A DNA stretch of 64,000 nucleotides from positions 2,056,471 through 2,120,470 of the forward strand of contig OX638379.1 of assembly GCA_951813605.1 (NCBI GenBank). The letters run 5' to 3'. Source of the stretch: an uncultured Bryobacterales bacterium. Lineage in GTDB: Bacteria > Acidobacteriota > Terriglobia > Bryobacterales > UBA6623. This document shows, piece after piece, positions 1-9,219 of the stretch. Below the pieces are notes generated by a model. The model saw only the letters and a program-made list of their open reading frames with translations. It had not been told where the DNA came from and did no database searches. Position 1 is the first letter of the stretch. Each line of letters starts with the position of its first letter. The position numbers and the translations under genes are program-made.

Positions 1-1
1 T

Positions 2-2560
2 ACACAGACAAGAATGGGCGGCCTCGAAATGTCGTCGAGGGACACCCTTTTGCGAGGCGGGCAGTCAGGACCCGCACTTGAGCCGAGGGCTCCAGAACGA
101 AGCCTCTTGATCCGCGCGGTGCGCTATACGGACGAACGGTTGAGGATGCCGCCCACGGGACAGCTCTCGGACGAAGAGATCAAGGTCCTGACCAAGTGGG
201 TCGAGGACGGCGCAGCTTGGCCCGCCAGCGCCGCGAACGCGGTGACAGAAATGGACGGCAAGTTCGCGGTCACCGCCGACCACCGGAACTTCTGGGCGTT
301 TCGGGCGGTCGAAGCTCCCGAGCCGCCTACCGGCAAAGGGACCGCGATCGACCGCTTTATCGATGCCAAGCTGCAGCAAGCGGGCGTATCCCCCGCCCCG
401 CCCGCCAACAAGCTAACGCTGATACGGCGCGTGTTCTACGGACTCGTGGGCCTGCCGCCCACCCCTGCAGATGTCGATGCCTTCCTGGCCGACGCCTCTC
501 CGGACGCCTTCGCAACTCTGGTGGACCGACTACTCGCATCCTCGCATTACGGCGAACGGTGGGGCCGCCACTGGTTGGATGTCGCCCGGTATTCCGACGA
601 CCGACTTAATTCCACCCAGGACGAACCCTATCCGAATGCCTGGCGGTACCGCGACTGGGTGATCCGGTCCTTTAACGAAGACATGCCCTACGACCTGTTC
701 GTCAAGGCGCAACTTGCCGGCGACCAGCTCGCGGCAGGCGAGATGGGCCGCTGGTCCCCCGAAGACCTCATTGCCGGCCTTGGCATGTTCGGCCTGAGTC
801 CAAAGTTTCAAGACGACAGGATCGACGTCACGGGACGGGGCTTCATGGCGTTGACGATCGGTTGCGCTCAATGTCATGACCACAAGTTCGACCCGATACC
901 GACAGAGGATTTCTATGCGCTGCTCGGTGTCTTCAACAGCAGCGAACCTCACGAGCACCCCTTGGCGAGCGAGGATCTAGTCCAGGCTTACACGACGACG
1001 AAAGAGCGGGCCGACGAGGCCACAAAGCAACTAGAGAGCTTTCTGGACACCCAGTCAAGGCAGTTGGTGGACGTGCTGGCGGCTCGAACTCGAGACTACA
1101 TCGTCGCGGCATGGAGTGTGTTCGGACCGGAGCGGCTGCCGGTGGCGGCTACGGCGAGCGCACGCCGACTGGACGCCGAGACCCTTGAGCGCTGGACTGA
1201 TTACCTTTCAGGCTGGCCGAAGCAGCATCCACTACTCGATGAGTGGAAATCGCTGGTCCGGAACGAAGGCCCATTGGAAGCGGTGGAGCGATTCGCTGCC
1301 GACATCGAGGAGAAAATCCTGCACTTGATTGCGGAGAAGAAACGGATCGAACGCGAGAATGAAATCCGTTTGCGAGGGGATCGATCCGGCACAAACATTC
1401 GGCGGACCGCGCTGCTTGCACTGCCTAGGGACGAATTCTACCTGTGGAACGATGTCGCGTCTGCGAACAGTCGCACATTGCCCCAGCCGGCCAAGACGGG
1501 CATCCTTTACTACAGCGGCGACGGTCTAGAGCGATTCCTTCCCGGCGTCTGGAAGGAGCATGTCGCCCGAAGCCGCCGGATCATTGCCGAACTGGAGGAG
1601 CTGGTCCCGGCCAAATACCCGTTCCTCCACGCGCTCGCTGACAAGAAGCAGCCGGCCAACGAGCACGTGCACATTCGCGGCAGCGCCGACAACCTCGGGG
1701 TTGAGGTGCAGCGTCGATTCCTGCAAATCCTGTGCGACGGTGAGCCGGAGCCGTTCAAGGGCGGCAGCGGCCGCTTGGAACTGGCACGCGCCATTGCCTC
1801 GCCAAGCAACCCGCTAACAGCGCGTGTCATGGCGAATCGGATTTGGATGCACCATTTCGGCAGGGGCATCGTCGGCACGCCGAGCAATTTCGGGATGATG
1901 GGCGAGCGTCCGACTCATCCGCAGCTCCTCGACTATCTGGCCACTCGATTCATCGAGAGCGGTTGGTCGGTGAAGGCGCTCCACCGGGAAATCCTGCTGA
2001 CGGACGCCTACCGGCGAAGCAGCCGGGACGTGTCGGCCAGTTCGGAGACTGACCCCGAGAACCGATTGCTGTGGCGAGCCAACCGCCGGCGCTTGGACGC
2101 GGAGAGCTTGCTCGACTCGATGCTCGCCCTTTCGGGGAGTCTTGCTTCGGATCCAGGTGGACCGCCTCGCCCGTGGGACATCGAAGGAAACCAGAGCCGC
2201 ACGGTTTACAGGTTTGTCAGCCGACGCCGCCTGGACGTGCGCCTGGGGTTGTTCGACTTTCCGAACCCGAATCGCACGAGCCCGCAACGATTCGGGACAA
2301 ACACGCCCTTACAAGGGCTGTTCTTCCTCAACAGCGATCTGCTGGCGGAGCAAGCGCAGGCGTTGGCCGAACGCCTCGAGATGGATGTCGGCACGAACGT
2401 CGACGCCCGGATCCGGCGCGGCTACCGGCTTGTGTTCGGGCGAAACCCGACTGGCGAAGAGCTGACCCTGACGCGACGGTTCGCCGTCCGCTCCGATGAC
2501 GGCTGGCCGAGTCTGACCCAGACCTGGCTGAGTTCGAACGAGTTCTTGTATGTCAACTAG
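2..2560 (+). CDS. DUF1549/DUF1553 (PSCyt1-PSCyt2-PSD1) protein, 5' partial
   Basis: The reading frame is open to the left edge, so the N-terminus, including the first haem-binding CxxCH of the PSCyt1 domain, lies outside the window. What remains (852 aa) starts in the typical PSCyt1 tail (GGLEMSSRDTLL, RMPPTGQLSDEEI). It continues into DUF1549 (about 110-330) with a second haem-type motif CAQCH near residue 287, and ends in DUF1553 (about 570-830, with MANRIWMHHFG and NTPLQGLFFLN). Members of this family are exported and found mainly in Planctomycetota, Verrucomicrobiota and Acidobacteriota, almost always beside a DUF1501 gene, as here (11-bp overlap). The biochemical role is not established; links to polysaccharide degradation or surface redox chemistry are inference. 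Confidence 0.93.
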   Translation, partial: TQTRMGGLEMSSRDTLLRGGQSGPALEPRAPERSLLIRAVRYTDERLRMPPTGQLSDEEIKVLTKWVEDGAAWPASAANAVTEMDGKFAVTADHRNFWAFRAVEAPEPPTGKGTAIDRFIDAKLQQAGVSPAPPANKLTLIRRVFYGLVGLPPTPADVDAFLADASPDAFATLVDRLLASSHYGERWGRHWLDVARYSDDRLNSTQDEPYPNAWRYRDWVIRSFNEDMPYDLFVKAQLAGDQLAAGEMGRWSPEDLIAGLGMFGLSPKFQDDRIDVTGRGFMALTIGCAQCHDHKFDPIPTEDFYALLGVFNSSEPHEHPLASEDLVQAYTTTKERADEATKQLESFLDTQSRQLVDVLAARTRDYIVAAWSVFGPERLPVAATASARRLDAETLERWTDYLSGWPKQHPLLDEWKSLVRNEGPLEAVERFAADIEEKILHLIAEKKRIERENEIRLRGDRSGTNIRRTALLALPRDEFYLWNDVASANSRTLPQPAKTGILYYSGDGLERFLPGVWKEHVARSRRIIAELEELVPAKYPFLHALADKKQPANEHVHIRGSADNLGVEVQRRFLQILCDGEPEPFKGGSGRLELARAIASPSNPLTARVMANRIWMHHFGRGIVGTPSNFGMMGERPTHPQLLDYLATRFIESGWSVKALHREILLTDAYRRSSRDVSASSETDPENRLLWRANRRRLDAESLLDSMLALSGSLASDPGGPPRPWDIEGNQSRTVYRFVSRRRLDVRLGLFDFPNPNRTSPQRFGTNTPLQGLFFLNSDLLAEQAQALAERLEMDVGTNVDARIRRGYRLVFGRNPTGEELTLTRRFAVRSDDGWPSLTQTWLSSNEFLYVN

Positions 2561-3935
2561 ATGCACCCGCCGCGACCTGCTGCGGCTCACCGGTTCCGGC
2601 CTGGGCATGGTTGGGCTTTCGAAACTGCTCGCCGACCAATCCGGCGCGTCGCCCCTGGCTGCCAAGCCGCCTCACTTCCCTGCCAAAGCAAAGCACGTCA
2701 TCCACCTGTTCCTGAACGGCGCTCCGTCGCAAGTGGACAGCTTCGACTACAAGCCGGAATTGACCAAGCATCACGGCAAGCCGTACCCCGGCGGTAATCT
2801 CCGCACGGAGCGCAAGACGGGCTCCCTGATGCGTTCGCCGTTCGAATTCAGTCCGTCCGGCGAAAGCGGCATTCCGATCAGCGAGATATTTCCACGGCTA
2901 GGCTCCGTCATCGACAAGTGCCTAGTGATCAACTCGATGCACACGGACGTGCCGTTTCACGAACCGTCGCTGTTCATGTTCAACTGCGGGCAGCGCATCG
3001 CGGGACACCCGTCCTACGGTTCCTGGCTGACCTACGGTCTCGGTACCGAGAATCAAGACCTTCCCGGGTTCGTCGTGATGTGCCCGGGCCTGCCGGTCGT
3101 CGGACCCCAACTCTGGACTTCTGCCTATCTTCCGGGTGCCTACCAAGGAGCCTACGTGCGGAACACGGAGCTGGAGCCGGAAAAGCTCGTTCCGTTCCTG
3201 CGGAACCGAAGCCGTTCCCGCGCTGCCCAGCGCGAGCAGATGGACTTGCTCGGCAGGCTCAATGCGATCCACCTCGGCCGTGACGGGCCCGCGCCGCAAC
3301 TTGAGGCGACGATTCACTCCATGGAGGTCGCCTTCCGGATGCAAGCGGAAGCGACAGATGCCTTCGATATCCGAAAGGAATCAGAGAAGACCCGCGAGCG
3401 CTACGGAGACAGCGAGTTCGCGCGGGGCTGCCTGATCGCCCGCCGCCTGGTGGAGCGCGGCGTGCGGGTTGTGCAGGTGTATTACGGCAACATGCAGCCG
3501 TGGGACACTCACGAAGATATCCAGCGCATGCGGACTTTGGCGGCCAAGTCGGACGGAGCGATGGCAGCATTGATTCAAGATCTTGAAGCCAGCGGACTCC
3601 TCGGCGAGACCATCGTGCTGATCGGGGGCGAGTTCGGGAGGACGCCAACCGTGGAAGTCGCAGGCGTAACCAAGCTGCATGCAGGCCGGGACCACAACAA
3701 CCACGGATTCAGCGTCGTCGTTGCGGGGGGAGGCTTCCGGCGCGGCGTCCGCTACGGTGCAACCGACGAGTTCGGATTCAAGGCAGTCGAGAAGCGCGTC
3801 CACGTCCGCGACCTGCACGCGACGATGCTGCACCAGATGGGCCTCGACCACGAGCGACTCACCTACCGTCACAGCGGACGCGACTTCAGGTTGACCGACG
3901 TCGAAGGCGAAGTGATCCAAGCCTTGCTGGCCTGA
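2550..3935 (+). CDS. DUF1501 family protein (alkaline-phosphatase/sulfatase fold)
   Basis: This 461-aa protein starts with a twin-arginine-like leader (TRRDLLRLTGSG) and enters the DUF1501 domain at HVIHLFLNGAPSQVDSFDYKP. The domain runs to the C-terminus; metal-site-like stretches GGEFGRTP and DHNNHGFSVVVAGGG are visible. DUF1501 proteins share the alkaline phosphatase/sulfatase superfamily fold but have no proven substrate. The ATG overlaps the end of the upstream DUF1549/1553 gene, so the two are translationally coupled and probably co-exported as a functional pair. The ATG at 2550 is chosen because the Tat motif follows directly. Confidence 0.93.
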   Translation: MSTRCTRRDLLRLTGSGLGMVGLSKLLADQSGASPLAAKPPHFPAKAKHVIHLFLNGAPSQVDSFDYKPELTKHHGKPYPGGNLRTERKTGSLMRSPFEFSPSGESGIPISEIFPRLGSVIDKCLVINSMHTDVPFHEPSLFMFNCGQRIAGHPSYGSWLTYGLGTENQDLPGFVVMCPGLPVVGPQLWTSAYLPGAYQGAYVRNTELEPEKLVPFLRNRSRSRAAQREQMDLLGRLNAIHLGRDGPAPQLEATIHSMEVAFRMQAEATDAFDIRKESEKTRERYGDSEFARGCLIARRLVERGVRVVQVYYGNMQPWDTHEDIQRMRTLAAKSDGAMAALIQDLEASGLLGETIVLIGGEFGRTPTVEVAGVTKLHAGRDHNNHGFSVVVAGGGFRRGVRYGATDEFGFKAVEKRVHVRDLHATMLHQMGLDHERLTYRHSGRDFRLTDVEGEVIQALLA

Positions 3936-4010
3936 CCTGCTGCGCCATCCACGCACTGGCCGATGCCGGCTCCATGGAACCCACCCGGTGATGGGAGACA
4001 ATGAAGCTTA

Positions 4011-4730
4011 ATGCGGATTGACGGCAGGCGTCTAGACCAAGCGCGACAGACCCGGATCCAACCCGGAATCCTGGCCACTGCCGAGGGGTCGGCCCTGATC
4101 GAATCAGGCAACACCAAGATCATCTGCGCGGCGACAGTCGATGACAAGGTGCCAGGATTCCTTCGAGGGACTGGCCGGGGGTGGGTCACCGCCGAATACG
4201 GCATGCTCCCCCGTTCCACAAACACCAGGAAGGCACGCGAGGGATTGCGGGGTCGCCCGTCCGGGCGCACATCCGAGATCCAGCGATTGATCGGCCGTTC
4301 CCTTCGGGCGGCGGTCGACTTGGAGCGCCTCGGCGAGAGGACCATCATCGTCGATTGCGACGTGTTGCAGGCCGACGGCGGTACGCGTACGGCATCGATC
4401 ACGGGCGGCTGGGTGGCCCTGGCCATCGCCATTCAGCAATTGGTGCCGTACGAAGCGATTCGGACCACGGCCATCCGGCGCTATGTGGCAGCGATCAGTG
4501 TCGGCATTGTGGATGGCACCACTATGCTCGATCTTTGCTACGAAGAGGATTCGCGAGCGGGGGTTGACATGAATGTCGTGATGACCTCGGAAGGCGAATT
4601 CGTCGAGGTGCAGGCCACGGCGGAAGGGCAAACCTACACAAAGGGACAGCTAGATGCCCAATTGCAACTTGCCCAGAGCGGCATCGAATCCCTGATAGCT
4701 GCGCAGCGCAAGCTAGTAGATTTCTCGTGA
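4011..4730 (+). CDS. rph: Ribonuclease PH
   Basis: A 239-aa protein of normal RNase PH length. It trims the 3' ends of tRNA precursors by phosphorolysis in the cytoplasm. Visible family features are the N-terminal RIDGR, the phosphate/RNA-binding segment [16 protein letters not shown] with RKAREG, and the active-site block [20 protein letters not shown]-terminal EVQATAEG is also typical. It is followed after one base by rdgB, a pairing common in bacteria, and then by a ROK kinase overlapping rdgB, which makes a three-gene operon. The ATG lies 75 bp after the DUF1501 stop. Confidence 0.97.
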   Translation: MRIDGRRLDQARQTRIQPGILATAEGSALIESGNTKIICAATVDDKVPGFLRGTGRGWVTAEYGMLPRSTNTRKAREGLRGRPSGRTSEIQRLIGRSLRAAVDLERLGERTIIVDCDVLQADGGTRTASITGGWVALAIAIQQLVPYEAIRTTAIRRYVAAISVGIVDGTTMLDLCYEEDSRAGVDMNVVMTSEGEFVEVQATAEGQTYTKGQLDAQLQLAQSGIESLIAAQRKLVDFS

Positions 4731-4731
4731 A

Positions 4732-5313
4732 ATGCTTGAACTAGTCTGTGCTACTTCAAACAAACACAAGCTCTTAGAGTTTCAGAGAGCATCCGGCCCT
4801 AGCGTGCTGGTTCGAGGCTGCGAATCCCACGACTGCCCTGAAACCGGCACCTCATTCGAGGCAAATGCCATCCAGAAAGCTCTTTGCTACAGCCACTGGT
4901 CGAGGGCCGAGTGGCTCTTTGCCGACGACTCGGGGCTAGTAGTCGACGCTCTGGACGGAGCACCGGGAATCCTGTCGGCTCGTTACGCGGGACCCGGCAG
5001 CAATGCCCTTGCGAACAATCGCCTTCTCCTGCGAAGGCTCGAGGAGGTGCCGCGTCCCCAGCGCACCGCCCGTTTCGTTTGCGCAATCGCCCTGTTGCGC
5101 AACGGGTCGCTCGCGGAGACGTTTCGCGGCCAAGTCGAGGGCTTCATCTTGCGCCGGCATTCCGGCAATTACGGCTTCGGTTACGACCCGCTGTTCCACT
5201 ACGCGCCGATGGGCAAGAGTTTCGGTTGCCTGCCCCCCGACGTCAAGTGGGAGCACAGCCACCGCGGCAGAGCCTATCGGGCTATGCTCGATTGGATTCA
5301 CGAGAGGCGATGA
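4732..5313 (+). CDS. rdgB: XTP/dITP diphosphatase (HAM1/RdgB family)
   Basis: A 193-aa nucleotide-pool sanitising enzyme that hydrolyses dITP, XTP and related non-canonical purine triphosphates. The family pattern is complete: ATSNKHKLLEF at the start, FADDSGLVVDALDGAPG carrying the metal-binding acidic residues, SARYAGPG, then GFGYDPLF and a C-terminal SHRGRAYRA. It starts 2 bp after the rph stop and its own stop overlaps the next start (ATGA), consistent with one transcript. Confidence 0.96.
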   Translation: MLELVCATSNKHKLLEFQRASGPSVLVRGCESHDCPETGTSFEANAIQKALCYSHWSRAEWLFADDSGLVVDALDGAPGILSARYAGPGSNALANNRLLLRRLEEVPRPQRTARFVCAIALLRNGSLAETFRGQVEGFILRRHSGNYGFGYDPLFHYAPMGKSFGCLPPDVKWEHSHRGRAYRAMLDWIHERR

Positions 5314-6314
5314 GCGGCGAGTCTCTTTTTCTGGCCTTCGAAACCGGAGGCTCCAAGCTAGTAACCGGCGTTGCGGGCTCGGACCGGCGGATTCGCAGAT
5401 CGGCGACGGTAAGGCGGGGCCCATCCGACAGGGCGCCTCAGAGCATGCGCCGCATCATCGCCGCTTCCGAGCGGCTGCTTTCGGATGTGCCGGACGCAAT
5501 TCAGAGGTTAAAGGCCATCGGTTTCGGGTTCGGCGGCACCGTGCGAAGGTCGAGCAACAGCCCCCATTTGTGCCTGCACGAGGAAGGCTGGGACGAGGTT
5601 GATGTCGTCAGCGAGTTGACGCGCCGATTCGGGGTTCCCGTCTTCGTAGAGAACGATTGCAAGCTAGCCGCGCTCGCGGAGGCACACTTCGGGGCTGGCA
5701 GGGGGGCACGGTCGTTGTTCTATATAACCCTCGGAACGGGCGTCGGTGGTGGGTATGTGCTCGGGGGCGAGATCGTCGCCTTTGGGGACCTGGGTGAAGC
5801 CGAGATTGGGCACATCGTCGTCGAGCCCGACGGCCCCGAGTGCTGTTGCGGCAGCCGAGGATGCGTCGAGGCTCTATGCTCCGGACCGGGTCTGGCGAAG
5901 TTGTGCGGGTTTCTCGCCAGACGTCACCCCGAAGAATGGGAATCCTCTGACCTGTCTGCACGTGCCCGGGAATCGCCAGTGATGAGCGAGCTAATCGTTC
6001 AATCCTGGGAGGCGGGCGACCACTTCGCTCTCCGCGTAGTGGAGCACTCCATGGATCGGCTGGCAACCGCATTGGCAGCTACAGTCAATCTGCTAGTGCC
6101 GGAGCGTATCGTAGTGGGCGGAGGCCTGGGCACCTCCAGTGCGCGACTCTTAGACCTGCTTAACGAACGCGTCGAACCATTGGTCGTGCCTTATTTCCGT
6201 GATAGCTTCACTATCGTGGCTTCACAGCTCAGGGAGAGCGTCGTGACCCAGGGCGCAGCAATCCTTGCTTCACAGCGCGCCGCGCGGGCCAGGCATGACG
6301 ATTCGAAGGAATAG
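5310..6314 (+). CDS. ROK family sugar kinase
   Basis: A 334-aa ROK protein. ATP-binding starts with FETGGSKL, the central loop reads ITLGTGVGGGYVLGGEI with catalytic-type ENDCKLAALAEA upstream, and the ROK zinc-binding motif CCCGSRGCVEAL sits near residues 177-188. No helix-turn-helix precedes the kinase domain, so it is an enzyme (glucokinase, N-acetylglucosamine kinase or similar) rather than a NagC-type repressor. The substrate cannot be read from sequence. The ATG at 5310 overlaps the rdgB stop by 4 bp and is preferred over upstream in-frame codons that lie inside rdgB. Confidence 0.92.
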   Translation: MSGESLFLAFETGGSKLVTGVAGSDRRIRRSATVRRGPSDRAPQSMRRIIAASERLLSDVPDAIQRLKAIGFGFGGTVRRSSNSPHLCLHEEGWDEVDVVSELTRRFGVPVFVENDCKLAALAEAHFGAGRGARSLFYITLGTGVGGGYVLGGEIVAFGDLGEAEIGHIVVEPDGPECCCGSRGCVEALCSGPGLAKLCGFLARRHPEEWESSDLSARARESPVMSELIVQSWEAGDHFALRVVEHSMDRLATALAATVNLLVPERIVVGGGLGTSSARLLDLLNERVEPLVVPYFRDSFTIVASQLRESVVTQGAAILASQRAARARHDDSKE

Positions 6315-6926
6315 CTTGCGGACCGATCTTCCCGGTTTCGTCGCGCTTCCTGGCAAGGGCGGTCCGATGCAGTTCGATTAGGACGTCAACAGCAGTCCTG
6401 TTTGATCCAATTGTCTCTATAACAGTAATTTAGAACTTCATCTTCAAGTGATACGCATATAGGAAAATCGGCGGGAGCGCGCTAAGCCAAGAGTCCTAAA
6501 TAGGTCCTGGTCGTCGTATTTTGCCCTGGGGCCTGCGCCTCAACGTCGGTCCGGCTCCGACCCGGTTTCGACGCAACTGCAACGTGCTTTCGCAAGACAA
6601 ATCTTTTCGCCACAGCAACTTAAGAATTCCAGCCAAGCGGACTAGATTGAACGGGCCGAAAACGCTCGCTTTATAGAGGCCCTTGCAGGGACACTCGCGA
6701 GTTCAGATTGTCCCAGGGCGGGCGCAGGGCAGATCAGGCTCTCGATGCCATCCTAGACAAGACATGTTGCATCGCTGGCGCGGCCAGTCGCGCCTGAGGG
6801 AGCGTCCCCGCGGGCCAGCAGGTCGTCGAAGTCTAGGGGTACCGATGCAGAGGAGGATGCGTCCAGCGATTGGCACGCGATGAGCGAAGTCTCTGCCAGC
6901 CCCTTGCCGATGTGTCCGCGCGACCT
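6315..6926. other. Intergenic region, no supported gene
   Basis: About 610 bp between the ROK kinase and the convergent transhydrogenase gene. It contains a locally AT-richer patch (about 6400-6470) and one short open frame (6683-6883) with no recognisable motif. No tRNA, repeat or convincing terminator was seen. Confidence 0.6.
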
Positions 6927-8219
6927 TCACCAATGCCGCAGCGCGTCGCGGAACATGAGAGCTAGGTCCTGCTCCGAAAAGGCGCGGGGCGAAAGCTTGG
7001 TAACACGGTGCTGCGGGAGGGTGCCCTGCACAAGTTCCGGGATATCCGAAACGGTGTAGCCGAGTTCCTCTAGCCCGCTAGGCGTGCCAAGACGCCGCAT
7101 GAACGAAATGATGGCGTCGGCGAGCGTGTCGCCAGCATCCTCGGGAGGGACTCCCTCGACATCCTCGCCAAGAGCAGCCGCCGCTTCCAAGTGGCGTCGA
7201 GGGTCCGCGGGAGCTGTGAATCGAAAGACTGCCGGTGCGTTGAGTATCACAGAAATGCCGTGCGGCACCATCGCATGACGCGTGGGATAGCCTGGCATGC
7301 GAAATTCCCTGACCATGCCGGAAACCGGGTACGACATGCCGTGCGGCAAGTGAACGCCAGCGTTGCCGAATCCGATCCCCGCGTAGGAGGCTGCAAGGAG
7401 CATCATGCCGCGCGCTTCGTCATCGTCGGGCTGCTTGACGGCTCTCGGCAGGTATGTCCGCACCATGCGCAACGCTTCAAGAGCCCACAAGTCACTGATC
7501 GGATTCGCCCCCTGATAGGCGGGCCGAAACTTCGGGCGCGCGGGTGCCAGCCTCTTGCGGAAATCCATTGCAGTAAAAGACTCGACAGCGTGAGAGAGCA
7601 CGTCAAGGCCAGTCGAGGCGGCTACAGCAGGAGGCAGTGTACGGGTATTGTCGGGATCCAGCAGGCCCAATGTGGGCTTGAGGCCGCGATCCGCGATGCC
7701 CGTCTTGGCATGCATGTGCTCGAGGTCGAAGATCGCAACGCCCGTCGTTTCGCTTCCAGTGCCAGCTGTGGTAGGAACCGCGAACAGCGGCTTCAACGGA
7801 CCTGGAACTGGCACCCCCTTGCCGATCGGCGGATTCACGTATTCGAGGAAGTCGGCTGGATAGGTGGAGTAGAGATTCGCGGCCTTGGCGGTGTCGATGA
7901 CAGAGCCGCCCCCGACCGCCACGAAGGCGTCCGGCTCGACTTGGTCTGCCATCCGGATTGCGTCCTTGAAGGATTGGTCCGTCGGCTCTACTTTCACGCC
8001 GTCGAACACAGTGACGCGTATGTCGGCCGCATCCAAAGAGGCCAGCGCTGTGGTGACCGGCTGGAGGTCCCGCAAATGGGGGTCCGTCAGCAAGAGAACT
8101 TTCTGGATCCTCCGGTCCTGCAGGTCGTAGCCGAGTTCCCGGGTGACACCCGGGCCGAAGCGTATGTTTGAAGTCGCGAGTTCGACCGCGCTCTCGTTGG
8201 ATCCCTCGGATTCCGTCAT
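6927..8219 (-). CDS. Hydroxyacid-oxoacid transhydrogenase (iron-containing alcohol dehydrogenase family, ADHFE1-like)
   Basis: A 430-aa group III (iron-type) dehydrogenase. The NAD(P)-binding pocket GGGSVIDTAKAAN and the metal/substrate segments TAGTGSETTGVAIF, LDVLSHAVESFTA and GVHLPHGMSYPVSG are present. The insert RPAYQGANPISDLWALEA and the phrase YPVSGMV are characteristic of hydroxyacid-oxoacid transhydrogenase, which couples oxidation of 4-hydroxybutyrate to reduction of 2-oxoglutarate and is best known from mitochondria. It is followed 6 bp downstream on its strand's upstream side by a glutaredoxin-like gene, suggesting one transcript. A general alcohol dehydrogenase is the alternative. 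Confidence 0.85.
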   Translation of the reverse strand: MTESEGSNESAVELATSNIRFGPGVTRELGYDLQDRRIQKVLLLTDPHLRDLQPVTTALASLDAADIRVTVFDGVKVEPTDQSFKDAIRMADQVEPDAFVAVGGGSVIDTAKAANLYSTYPADFLEYVNPPIGKGVPVPGPLKPLFAVPTTAGTGSETTGVAIFDLEHMHAKTGIADRGLKPTLGLLDPDNTRTLPPAVAASTGLDVLSHAVESFTAMDFRKRLAPARPKFRPAYQGANPISDLWALEALRMVRTYLPRAVKQPDDDEARGMMLLAASYAGIGFGNAGVHLPHGMSYPVSGMVREFRMPGYPTRHAMVPHGISVILNAPAVFRFTAPADPRRHLEAAAALGEDVEGVPPEDAGDTLADAIISFMRRLGTPSGLEELGYTVSDIPELVQGTLPQHRVTKLSPRAFSEQDLALMFRDALRHW

Positions 8220-8225
8220 GGTTTG

Positions 8226-8456
8226 TCAGGGCTTGCGAATGCGCGCGACGCAGGCGGGATCGAAACGGTGACGGAACAGCTCGCGTCCGCTCTCGACAGC
8301 GACAGGAATGTCCAGTCCGTAGCAGTCGCGAAGGCTAGACTCGGAGTCCACGTCAACCTCTTCGACTTCTATGCCCGGCGCCGCTGCCTTTAGTGCGCGC
8401 AACGCTTCGTCGCAAAGCCGGCAACCGGGGCGGGAGTAGAGCGTGACGCGTCGCAT
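8226..8456 (-). CDS. Glutaredoxin-like small thiol protein (DUF836 type)
   Basis: A 76-aa protein with a thioredoxin-fold opening VTLYSRPGCRLCDEAL; the CRLC pair at residues 12-15 is the redox site. The cis-Pro region DIPVAVESG and a C-terminal helix complete a minimal glutaredoxin-like domain. It sits 6 bp ahead of the transhydrogenase gene and 51 bp after the rhomboid gene on the minus strand. Specific partner unknown. Confidence 0.85.
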   Translation of the reverse strand: MRRVTLYSRPGCRLCDEALRALKAAAPGIEVEEVDVDSESSLRDCYGLDIPVAVESGRELFRHRFDPACVARIRKP

Positions 8457-8507
8457 CCCCTTTTCAATTCCAGTATGACAGCGGTTCAGTTTCCGACTCG
8501 GCCCTGA

Positions 8508-9203
8508 TCAGCTTCTCCAGGTCCGGGTCCAGACGCGTCGCCGGCGGCGCAGCAGGACCAGTCCCACGCCCGCGAGGAATCCACCGATGTGCGCCCACCA
8601 CGCAACGCCTCCCTGGCCTGCGGCGCCCCATCCGCTCACGACCTGGATTCCGAGCCAGTAAGTGAGCATCAGGAACGCAGGCAGCGCAAATGTGGGGCCG
8701 AAGAAGATGAAAATGGGAAGCCAAACGGTGACACGCGCCCGCGGGAAGCGTACCAGGTATGCACCCATCACGCCGGCGATCGCGCCGCTGGCACCCACCA
8801 TGGGAATCGATGAATCGGGATCCGAGAGGAACTGCGCGATAGCTGCCAGCACCCCGCAGGCGAGATAGAAGAGCAAGAACACGACGTGCCCAAGCTCGTC
8901 CTCCACGTTGTCTCCGAAGATGGAAAGGAACCAAACGTTGCCTATCAGGTGCATCCAGCCGCCATGCAGAAACATCGACGTGAGGACAGGAAGCAGGCTC
9001 GGCAGCAACGGCACGTTCCCGATAAGCGCCGATTCGACCCGCGCGGGCACCAGCGAATACGCGGCCAGGAATGCCTGCTCTTCCCGCGCAGCACCGAACC
9101 ACAGCGAGAACTGGTACGAGAAGACCGCCACGTTGATCGCGATCAGCGTCCAAGTGACGAACGGCACCGTCAGGCGCGGCGCGTCATCCCGAATTGGAAT
9201 CAT
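8508..9203 (-). CDS. Rhomboid family intramembrane serine protease
   Basis: A 231-aa membrane protein with about six to seven hydrophobic segments. The catalytic serine lies in GASGAIAG (Ser139) and the partner histidine in AHIGGFLAG (His205). The conserved HGGWMHLIGNVWFL loop and helix (about 80-93) is present. Rhomboids cleave substrates inside the membrane. The C-terminus is Arg-rich and cytoplasmic. Its minus-strand neighbour upstream is a PfkB kinase 16 bp away. Confidence 0.93.
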   Translation of the reverse strand: MIPIRDDAPRLTVPFVTWTLIAINVAVFSYQFSLWFGAAREEQAFLAAYSLVPARVESALIGNVPLLPSLLPVLTSMFLHGGWMHLIGNVWFLSIFGDNVEDELGHVVFLLFYLACGVLAAIAQFLSDPDSSIPMVGASGAIAGVMGAYLVRFPRARVTVWLPIFIFFGPTFALPAFLMLTYWLGIQVVSGWGAAGQGGVAWWAHIGGFLAGVGLVLLRRRRRVWTRTWRS

Positions 9204-9219
9204 CGGCCGAATCCCGACA

